Origin: Aromatoleum tolulyticum
GTDB taxonomy: Bacteria; Pseudomonadota; Gammaproteobacteria; Burkholderiales; Rhodocyclaceae
Reading direction: 5' to 3'
Assembly: GCF_900156155.1 (NCBI RefSeq)
Contig: NZ_FTMD01000002.1
Location: 309,152-373,151, forward strand
DNA length: 64,000 nt
This document shows, one piece after another, positions 10,454 through 17,237 of the stretch. The notes under the pieces were generated by a model. The model did not search any database. It saw only the letters and a program-made list of their open reading frames with translations, and was not told where the DNA came from. The translations under genes were made by a program, and so were the position numbers. Within the stretch, counting starts at the first letter, position 1, and each line of letters opens with the position of its first letter.

Positions 10454-10804
10454 ATGCAACGCGATCCCAGACTCGACGCCCTGTTCAACAACCTGAAGCA
10501 GAACCCACCCAAGCCAGTCGGCCCGCTGCAGAAGATCGCCGCGATCGCCGCTGCGGTGCTCGTGTTCGGCCTGGCGCTGACCTTCTCCGTCCTGTTCTTT
10601 GCGGTGGTGGTGGCAGTCGGAGGTCTGATCTGGGGCTATGTTTGGTGGAAAACCCGCAATCTGCGCAAGGTGATGCAAGAAGCCCAAGCGCAGGCGCAGG
10701 CCAGAGGGCGCGCCCCGCGAGGCCCGGCCGCGGACGGTACGGTGATCGAAGGCGAAGTCCTGCGCGAAATTCGGGACGAGGGACGCGAGAACCCGCGCAA
10801 CTGA
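10454..10804 (+). CDS. Small membrane protein of unknown function
   Basis: A 116-aa product with a polar N-terminus (MQRDPRLDALFNNLKQNPPKP), two adjacent hydrophobic segments at about 25-60, then a basic and Ala/Gln-rich tail containing VIEGEVLREI. The VIEGEV-type motif near the end is common in small proteobacterial membrane proteins of unknown role. The ATG is preceded by AAACAGGAAC at a good distance. It is transcribed toward the convergent RIO kinase gene 36 bp away. Function not recognised. Confidence 0.7.
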   Translation: MQRDPRLDALFNNLKQNPPKPVGPLQKIAAIAAAVLVFGLALTFSVLFFAVVVAVGGLIWGYVWWKTRNLRKVMQEAQAQAQARGRAPRGPAADGTVIEGEVLREIRDEGRENPRN

Positions 10805-10840
10805 CTCCGGCGGCAACGTCTGCCGCGTCACCTGTTCGGC

Positions 10841-11689
10841 TTACATGGACTCGTCCATGCGCGCCCGCCGCGCAGCTTCTTCGGTACGCGCCGCCTCGAT
10901 GACCTGCATGACTTCGTCCAGGTCGGCGAGTTTTTCGTCGCGCTTGAAGTGTCCGGTCAACTCGATGTCCGGGTGCAGCCTGCCGGCCTCGTAGAGCGAC
11001 CAGATTTCCCTGCCGTAATCGGTCGCCATAAGCTCCGGCGCGAACTGGCCGAAGTAGGCGGCAAGATTGTCGACGTCCCGCTCCAGCATGCGGCTCGCGT
11101 TGTTGTTGGCCGCCGCGTCGATCGCCTGCGGCAGGTCGATGATCACCGGCCCATCGGCATCGACCAGGATGTTGTATTCGGACAAGTCGCCGTGCACGAT
11201 GCCCGCACACAGCATGCGCACCACCTGACGCACCAGAAATGCGTGGTATCGCCGCGCATCCTCTTCGCTCATCACGATGTCGTTGAGCCGCGGCGCCGGT
11301 TCGCCGTTCTCGTCGGCCACCAGTTCCATCAGCAGCACGCCTTCGTGGAAATTGTACGGTGTCGGCACGCGCACGCCGGCCGCAGCCAGGCGATATAGCG
11401 CATCGACCTCGGCGCTTTGCCAGGCGGCCTCCTGCTCCTGCCGCCCATAACGCGAACCCTTTGCCATCGCGCGCGCCTGCCGGCTGTTCTTGACCTTGCG
11501 GCCTTCGGTGTAGTCGACCGCCTGACGGAAGGCACGCTTGTTGGCCTCCTTGTAGACCTTGGCGCAGCGCACTTCGTCGCCGCACTCGACGACGAACACC
11601 ATCGCCTCCTTGCCGCTCATCAACTGGCGCGTGACGCGGTCGACGAGGCCGTCGGTCACCAGCGGCTCGATTCTGCTTGGCGTTTTCAT
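10841..11689 (-). CDS. RIO-type serine protein kinase
   Basis: A 282-aa atypical protein kinase of the bacterial RIO1-like group. The ATP site reads GKEAMVFVVE with the lysine in RCAKVYKE. The catalytic loop is IVHGDLSEYNILVD (HGDxxxxN) and the metal-binding loop is VIIDLPQA in place of DFG, as in RIO kinases. RIO kinases act in ribosome maturation in archaea and eukaryotes. The bacterial role is poorly defined. I chose ATG 11689 (MKTPSRIEPL), since the upstream extension has no similarity. It diverges from the gene at 11792 with about 100 bp between. Confidence 0.85.
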   Translation of the reverse strand: MKTPSRIEPLVTDGLVDRVTRQLMSGKEAMVFVVECGDEVRCAKVYKEANKRAFRQAVDYTEGRKVKNSRQARAMAKGSRYGRQEQEAAWQSAEVDALYRLAAAGVRVPTPYNFHEGVLLMELVADENGEPAPRLNDIVMSEEDARRYHAFLVRQVVRMLCAGIVHGDLSEYNILVDADGPVIIDLPQAIDAAANNNASRMLERDVDNLAAYFGQFAPELMATDYGREIWSLYEAGRLHPDIELTGHFKRDEKLADLDEVMQVIEAARTEEAARRARMDESM

Positions 11690-11791
11690 GCTTTGGTCCT
11701 GATGAACTGCGTGGAATTGGGCAAAGCCGACCAGATTACACCCTTGCACCCTCATCTCGGGGCACAACCGTCGTTCGAGTAGAATCTGGGC

Positions 11792-12295
11792 ATGACATCA
11801 GATGCAATGAACGAAGCCGAAATGGACGACGGAGTCGTCCGCGTGAAAGAGCCGCGCCTGTGGCAGGACGACGGCTGGACCGCCCGCGTCATCAAGAACA
11901 TGGACGACGAGGGATGGGCGGTCGAAATGATCAAGGATGGCGAGCCCGAACCTGCCCTGGTCGGCCCCTGGACGATGGGGCGCGACAAGAAGAACCCGAA
12001 GCCCCTTGACTCCTCGGCATTCAACACCCTGGTCAAGACCGCCTCGGAAGTCCTGCGCCGCCATGAGCAACAGCTGCATGCGGCGCTTCACAAGAAGCTC
12101 ACCGTGAACACGGAGTCCGGCCCGGTCAGCGTCACACTCGATATCGTTGCCGACGAATACGATCCCCATGCCCTGCTGGGTGCCTACGATGCTGCAGGCG
12201 AAGAACTGGCCCGGCTGCGCGTGGATGCGGGATTCAAACTGACCACGGCCAGCGCACAGGCGTGGCTCGAGGATGACTTCCGCAGGCCGGGCTGA
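11792..12295 (+). CDS. Conserved hypothetical protein
   Basis: A 167-aa soluble acidic protein with no signal peptide or membrane segment. It contains WQDDGWTARVIKNMDDEGWAV near the N-terminus (shown here in two halves WQDDGWTARV and IKNMDDEGWAV) and VGPWTMGRDKKNPKPLD. The C-terminal part is helical (FNTLVKTASEVLRRHEQQL). I recognise it only as a type of conserved protein found in Rhodocyclales-like genomes; no function can be given. An intrinsic terminator follows 23 bp after the stop, so it is a single-gene unit, divergent from the RIO kinase. Confidence 0.75.
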   Translation: MTSDAMNEAEMDDGVVRVKEPRLWQDDGWTARVIKNMDDEGWAVEMIKDGEPEPALVGPWTMGRDKKNPKPLDSSAFNTLVKTASEVLRRHEQQLHAALHKKLTVNTESGPVSVTLDIVADEYDPHALLGAYDAAGEELARLRVDAGFKLTTASAQAWLEDDFRRPG

Positions 12296-12317
12296 TCGAC
12301 CTTTGCGGCAGGCAAAT

Positions 12318-12343
12318 AAAAACGCGCCGAAAGGCGCGTTTTT
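12318..12343 (+). terminator. Intrinsic terminator, probably bidirectional
   Basis: AACGCGCC-GAAA-GGCGCGTT followed by TTT on the plus strand and preceded by AAAA, so U-tracts occur on both strands. It ends the hypothetical gene at 11792-12295 and also lies just downstream of the minus-strand tRNA-Ser. Confidence 0.9.
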
Positions 12344-12353
12344 ACATGATATC

Positions 12354-12444
12354 TGGCGGAGAGAGCGGGATTCGAACCCGCGTTGGGATGTTATCCCAAA
12401 CACGCTTTCCAGGCGTGCGACTTAAACCACTCATCCATCTCTCC
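12354..12444 (-). tRNA. tRNA-Ser (anticodon GGA)
   Basis: On the minus strand the sequence folds as a class II tRNA. The acceptor is GGAGAGA/TCTCTCC, with a long variable arm (TGTTTGGGATAACATCCCAAC) giving the extra stem typical of Ser. The T-loop is GGTTCGAATCC. The anticodon loop CTGGAAA places GGA at 12408-12410. The terminal CCA is encoded (12354-12356). The D-arm contains ATGAGTGGTTTAAGT. Length 91 nt. Confidence 0.96.
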
Positions 12445-12546
12445 GTGGAAGGCGCGCATTGTAGCAGAACGCCCGCGATACGGAACCCCATTTTGGCGTT
12501 CCGCGGAGAATTCCGGCACGCCCGCCTGTTCGCAGCGTCCACCCGC

Positions 12547-14604
12547 CTACTTCGATTCGGTGAAGATGCCCGGATCATCGGCCGGCAGCCGCGGGTAGCG
12601 CACGTAATCGACCAGCGCCCGCACTTCCGGCGGCGGCGGCGGGGTGAGCAGGCTGACGACGACGATGGTGAGGAAACCCAGCGGCACGCCGAACACGCCG
12701 CTCGAGATCGGGCTGATGTCGAACCAGGCGTTGTCCATCGATCCACCGAAGAAGGCGTGGGTGCTGACGAAGTAGTAGAGCGTGACGGCGGGGCCTGCAA
12801 GCATGCCGGCGACGGCACCGGGCCGGTTCGCGCGCTTCCAGAAGATGCCCAGCACCAGCGCGGGGAAAAAGGCCGCTGCGGCGATGGAGAACGCGAGGCC
12901 GACCATGAACAGGATGTTGTCCGGGCGCATCGAGGCGACCCACGCGGCGACGACGGCGACGACCAGCAGCTGAGACTTGGAGATGACCAGGCGGCGCTGG
13001 GTGCTGGCGCTCGGGTTGATGACCTTGTAGTAGAGATCGTGCGACAGCGCGTTGGATATGGTGAGCAGGAGGCCGTCGGCGGTCGACAGCGCAGCGGCCA
13101 GGCCGCCCGCAGCGACGAGCCCCGAGATCACGTAGGGCAGCCCGGCGATCTCGGGCGTCGCGAGCAGGATCACGTCGGTGTTGAGGCTCAGTTCGGCGAG
13201 CTGCAGGATGCCGTCGCCGTTGATGTCCTCGATATTGACCATGCCCACCTTGCCCCATGAGACGAGCCAGTTCGGCAGCATGGCGATGCTGGTGCCGATG
13301 AGGTTGTTGTACACCTCCCACTTCGCGAACACCGCATAAGCGGGCGCCGTGACGTACAGAAGGAAGATGAAGAACAGGCCCCAGAACACCGACTTGCGCG
13401 CCTCCACCACCCCGGGGGTCGTGTAGTAGCGCATCAGCACGTGCGGCAGCGCGGCGGTTCCGACCATCAGCACGAACACCAGCGCAAGGAAGTTGTTGCG
13501 CGCGACCTCACGCTGTTCGGGCGTGTCGCCGGGGTGAGCCTGGGCGTGCCGCGGCGGCGGACGCGACCGCTCGATCGCCTCGACGCGCGCGCGCTCCCAT
13601 TGCTGACGCGCCTGACCCGGCGTGCGCGGCAGATCGCGCAGGGCCCGCTCGGTATGCGCGATGTCGCGCGCGGGGGCGTCGTTCAAGCGCAGCTGGTTGA
13701 GGCGCTCGATGAGCTCGCGCCGCTCCGCGTCGAGCGAATCGGGCAGATGTGCAATCTTGGCGACGTAGTCTTCCGCGCGCCGGGCGAACTGCTTGCGCAC
13801 GGCCACCTCTGCGTCGTCGGTAAGCAGCTCGTTCTCCTTCTCGGAGAGTTTGCCGAGCACCGTGCCGTACATCACCGGCGCGACGGGCACGCCGGTGACC
13901 TTGTATGAAAGGATCGTGACCGGCACGAGGTACGCGACGATCAGGATCACGTACTGCGCGACTTGCGTCCACGTGACCGCGCGCATGCCGCCGAGAAAGG
14001 AACACACGAGAATGCCCGCCAGGCCGACGAAGAGCCCGATCTCGAACTCGATGCTGATGAAGCGGCTGGTGATCAGCCCCACCCCGTAGATCTGCGCGAC
14101 CAGATAGACAAAGCTGGCGATGACCGCGGCGATCAGGCCCACGACGCGCGCCGCGTTGCCCTGGTAGCGCGCACCGAGGAAGTCCGGAATCGTGTATTGG
14201 CCGAACTTGCGCAGGTAGGGAGCGAGCAGCAGCGCGACGAGCACGAAGCCGCCCGTCCAGCCGGTGACGAAGGCGAGCCCCTCGAAACCGGTGAAATACA
14301 GCGTGCCGGCGAGGCCGATATACGAGGCGGCGCTCATCCAGTCCGCCGCCGTCGCCATGCCGTTGAACATGGCAGGCACGCGGCGTCCGGCAACGTAGTA
14401 TTCGGTCACGTCGGCGGTACGGCTCATGACGCCGATGCCCGCGTAAATGGCGATGGTCGCGAACAGGAAGACGTGGCCGATCACGCTCTGCGACATGCCC
14501 ATCTTTTCGCCGATCGCCAGAAACCCGACGAAGCTGATGAAGCTGAGCGTGTACCAAAGGTAGTACCGGCGCAGGCGGCGCGCGAAGGGAGACGGTCCGG
14601 TCAT
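12547..14604 (-). CDS. Sodium:solute symporter, VC_2705-like subfamily (probable short-chain carboxylate/acetate uptake)
   Basis: A 685-aa member of the SSS family with roughly 13 membrane segments. Conserved blocks include YYVAGRRVPAMFNGMATAADW, the core AGTLYFTGFEGLAF, and VISGLVAAGGLAAALSTADGLLLTI, all shown here in part. Two insertions set the subfamily apart. One is a charged coiled-coil loop at about 255-350; the other is an EF-hand-like loop DINGDGILQLAE near 445. VC_2705-type proteins are related to the acetate permease ActP. It lies downstream of the exonuclease/sensor, receiver, transporter-kinase and acs genes on the same strand, which supports a role in acetate uptake. The substrate itself is inferred from context. 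Confidence 0.85.
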   Translation of the reverse strand: MTGPSPFARRLRRYYLWYTLSFISFVGFLAIGEKMGMSQSVIGHVFLFATIAIYAGIGVMSRTADVTEYYVAGRRVPAMFNGMATAADWMSAASYIGLAGTLYFTGFEGLAFVTGWTGGFVLVALLLAPYLRKFGQYTIPDFLGARYQGNAARVVGLIAAVIASFVYLVAQIYGVGLITSRFISIEFEIGLFVGLAGILVCSFLGGMRAVTWTQVAQYVILIVAYLVPVTILSYKVTGVPVAPVMYGTVLGKLSEKENELLTDDAEVAVRKQFARRAEDYVAKIAHLPDSLDAERRELIERLNQLRLNDAPARDIAHTERALRDLPRTPGQARQQWERARVEAIERSRPPPRHAQAHPGDTPEQREVARNNFLALVFVLMVGTAALPHVLMRYYTTPGVVEARKSVFWGLFFIFLLYVTAPAYAVFAKWEVYNNLIGTSIAMLPNWLVSWGKVGMVNIEDINGDGILQLAELSLNTDVILLATPEIAGLPYVISGLVAAGGLAAALSTADGLLLTISNALSHDLYYKVINPSASTQRRLVISKSQLLVVAVVAAWVASMRPDNILFMVGLAFSIAAAAFFPALVLGIFWKRANRPGAVAGMLAGPAVTLYYFVSTHAFFGGSMDNAWFDISPISSGVFGVPLGFLTIVVVSLLTPPPPPEVRALVDYVRYPRLPADDPGIFTESK

Positions 14605-14668
14605 GCGGACGGTCGTCCGGTCAAGCAGCGCGCAGGAGACGCCGGTGCGCGCCGCGAGGGATCAGCGT

Positions 14669-16837
14669 TCAATACTTGACCCTCGCGTAATACGACTTCT
14701 CGGCCGCCTCGCGCGCCTGGCGCAGCGTGCGGATGCCCTTTGCGGCCAGCAGCGGAATCATCTTGAGGAAGACCTCGGCGGTGACGATCGCATCGCCCAG
14801 CGCCGTATGGCGTCCGAGGATCGACAGGTTGAGCCGTTCGGCGATCGCCTCGAGGCGGTGCGAATCCTGGTTCGGATGAATGACGGCGGACAGCAGCAGC
14901 GTGTCGAGCACGGGCTGATCGAAACGGATGCCGGTCGCCTCCTCCTTCAACTGCAGGAAGCGCATGTCGAACGCCGCGTTGTGCGCGATCAGCACGGTAT
15001 CCTCGGCGAACGCATGGAAGGCCGGCAGCACCGCCTCGATGGCCGGCTGGTTCTTGAGCCTATCCGGCGTGATGCCGTGGATCCGCACCGATTCGGGCGA
15101 CAGGTAGCGACCGGGATCGACGAGCTGCTCGAACGACTCCTGACGCAGCAGCTTGCCATTGACGATGCGGGTCGCGCCGATCTGGATGATCTCGTCGCCC
15201 TGCGAGGGGTTGAGCCCGGTCGTCTCGGTGTCGAAGACGGTGTAGGTCAGCTCGCTGAGCAGGCGGTCGTCCAGCGCGCGCGACTTGTCCGACCAGTTGA
15301 AGAGGTCGAAGTCGTAGTATTCCGGCCGGCTTTCGCCTTTCAGGATCGTCGCCTCGTCGAGCTGTTCCTGCGGCATGGCGGCCGGCAGCAGGATGCGGAA
15401 AAACGCGCGGTGGCGGACCTTCTCGCGTTCCAGCCACATCTCGCCGTCGTGACGCTCGATCACGTCGCGCACCGTCAGCGGGCTGTTCTCGTCGGCGAAG
15501 CGCATCGGCTCGAGCTCCCAGCTCATCACCGTCTCGGTGCTCATCGCCTGGCCCGACCAGATCAGATCGAGGTGGACCAGCCGGCCCGCACCGCTCAGGC
15601 GGAAACGCACCTCGCGCACCTCGAACTCGTCCGAGAGGCGGTTCGCCAGGTACGTCAGGGCCTGCAGCAGCGAGAAGCTGTCGACCTTGACCCACAGCGT
15701 CTCATCGACCTCCTCCAGCTTGGTCGGCAACCTGACGACATTCTCGATGCGCCGCTGCGCCGCGGCGATCAGGTCGGCGCCGAGCATCTCCTCGAGCGGC
15801 CAGCGCGCCTTGAGGGAGTCGGCGAATTCGTTGGCGGTCTCGTCGAGGCGCGTGCTCATCCCCCGCACCTCGTCGCGGATCACGGCGCGGAAGCGCTCGC
15901 GCAGCTCGTCCTGCAGGTCCGGGTATTCGAGCATGTCGGCCGCAGCGCGCACATTGGCGAGCGCAGCGCGGTTGCCTTCGGTGAGCGTGTGCAGCATCTG
16001 GTCGCGCTTCGATTCGGTCTCGAAGGTGCGCGTGATGTTGTCGAGCATCAGGATGAAGCCGGTGATGGCCCGCTCGCCGCCCTCTCCTTGCTCCACCGAC
16101 AGCACCGGCGCCATCTGCGCGCGCAGGAGCTGGCCGGCGCGCGTCGTCGTCACGAAATTGGCGACCGGCTGTGCGGCGCTGCGCCGCAGCCGGTGCTGGA
16201 TGCTTTCCAGCGCGTGATTGACGAGGTTGCGCTCGAAGACCGCATAGATCGAGCGTCCGAGCCCGATCAGCTCGCCGCCGCCGGCAACCGCCGGGGCATC
16301 CGACAAGGCGCGGAACTGCTGTCGCGCGCGGTGGTTGTAGAGCAGGATGCGGCCGTCGAGGTTGCACACGACGACGCTCTGCGTGAGTTCCGACATCAGC
16401 GCGGCAAGGCGGTTTTTTTCCTCCTCCACGGACTGCTTCGCCTGTGCGATCTGCGCCTCGACGTCCTCCAGCAGCTCGTCGCGCTGCTGCGCCAGGGCGT
16501 TGACCGCATGCGCCAGCGCCTGCACCTCGGGCGGCCCCTTGGGCTTGACGCGGAATTCGCGGTTGGCGCCGAGCATCAGTTTGAGGTGTTCATCCATGCG
16601 CAGCAGGCCCTGCACATAGTGCCGGAACAGGTTGCGCACGACCGCCATGCCGAGCGCGAAGCCAACGATGGTCATCAGCGCCCCCAGCGGCAGGTGCGGC
16701 ACGACCACGTCGATGAGCCGCGCCCGGTCAGCCTCGCCCGCCTCCAGCCACACCAGCCCCGTCGTCACGACGAAGGGGCCGGTCATAAGCAACGCAAGGA
16801 TGCAGACCGCGAGGATGAAACGCGCACGAGCGGTCAT
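14669..16837 (-). CDS. Degenerate sensor kinase fused to a DEDDh 3'-5' exonuclease
   Basis: A 722-aa fusion. The N-terminus has two membrane segments (about 8-28 and 50-70). It continues with a HAMP/coiled-coil-like linker, a PAS-like domain (SVVVCNLDGRILLYNHRAR) and a region resembling the histidine-kinase core that lacks a phosphorylatable His in the expected helix and lacks clear N and G boxes. The last ~190 residues are a DnaQ/Pol III epsilon-type exonuclease with all DEDDh residues: VFDTETTGLNP, then LIAHNAAFDMRFL, then RHTALGDA. ATG 16837 lies 3 bp after the receiver gene stop. Proteins of this architecture are known beside acs-type loci in proteobacteria, but their job is unclear. Confidence 0.85.
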   Translation of the reverse strand: MTARARFILAVCILALLMTGPFVVTTGLVWLEAGEADRARLIDVVVPHLPLGALMTIVGFALGMAVVRNLFRHYVQGLLRMDEHLKLMLGANREFRVKPKGPPEVQALAHAVNALAQQRDELLEDVEAQIAQAKQSVEEEKNRLAALMSELTQSVVVCNLDGRILLYNHRARQQFRALSDAPAVAGGGELIGLGRSIYAVFERNLVNHALESIQHRLRRSAAQPVANFVTTTRAGQLLRAQMAPVLSVEQGEGGERAITGFILMLDNITRTFETESKRDQMLHTLTEGNRAALANVRAAADMLEYPDLQDELRERFRAVIRDEVRGMSTRLDETANEFADSLKARWPLEEMLGADLIAAAQRRIENVVRLPTKLEEVDETLWVKVDSFSLLQALTYLANRLSDEFEVREVRFRLSGAGRLVHLDLIWSGQAMSTETVMSWELEPMRFADENSPLTVRDVIERHDGEMWLEREKVRHRAFFRILLPAAMPQEQLDEATILKGESRPEYYDFDLFNWSDKSRALDDRLLSELTYTVFDTETTGLNPSQGDEIIQIGATRIVNGKLLRQESFEQLVDPGRYLSPESVRIHGITPDRLKNQPAIEAVLPAFHAFAEDTVLIAHNAAFDMRFLQLKEEATGIRFDQPVLDTLLLSAVIHPNQDSHRLEAIAERLNLSILGRHTALGDAIVTAEVFLKMIPLLAAKGIRTLRQAREAAEKSYYARVKY

Positions 16838-16840
16838 CCG

Positions 16841-17212
16841 TCAGCGCTCCGCGAGCATGCTGCGTACGCGCTCCACGAGCTCCTTGGTCGAGAACGGCTT
16901 GGTCATGTAGGCGTCGGCCCCGAGGGCGAGCCCCTTCGCAACCTCGGTGTCGCGCCCCTTGGCCGTAAGCATCAGGATGCGCACCGACTGCAGCTCGGGA
17001 TTGGACTTCACCTCCTGGCACACCTCGAAGCCGCTCTTCTTCGGCATCATCACATCGAGCAGCACGAGGTCGGGTTTTTCGGCGCGGATGCGCCGCGCCG
17101 CCTCGTCGCCGTCGTTGGCGACGCTCACTTCATAGCCCTCGCGCTTCATGAGGAACTCGAGCGAAATGACAATGTTCTGTTCGTCGTCGGCAATCAGTAT
17201 TTTTTTGGCCAT
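16841..17212 (-). CDS. Stand-alone receiver-domain response regulator
   Basis: A 123-aa CheY-like receiver with no output domain. The acidic pocket is ADDE at 8-11, the phospho-acceptor Asp53 is in LVLLDVMMPKKSG, the conserved Thr is in MLTAKG and the Lys is in TKPF. It lies 25 bp downstream of the symporter-histidine kinase and 3 bp upstream of the exonuclease/sensor gene. It is the likely phosphate acceptor from the kinase and may signal by protein-protein contact. A DNA-binding partner (LuxR-type CrbR/ErdR in other bacteria) is not in the window. Confidence 0.93.
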   Translation of the reverse strand: MAKKILIADDEQNIVISLEFLMKREGYEVSVANDGDEAARRIRAEKPDLVLLDVMMPKKSGFEVCQEVKSNPELQSVRILMLTAKGRDTEVAKGLALGADAYMTKPFSTKELVERVRSMLAER

Positions 17213-17237
17213 GCTCTCCCCTTTCCTTCTTTATATT

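Noticed and set aside
12445-12546. Possible small gene between tRNA-Ser and the symporter gene
   Set aside because: About 100 bp with no start/ribosome-site pair and no similarity; left as non-coding.
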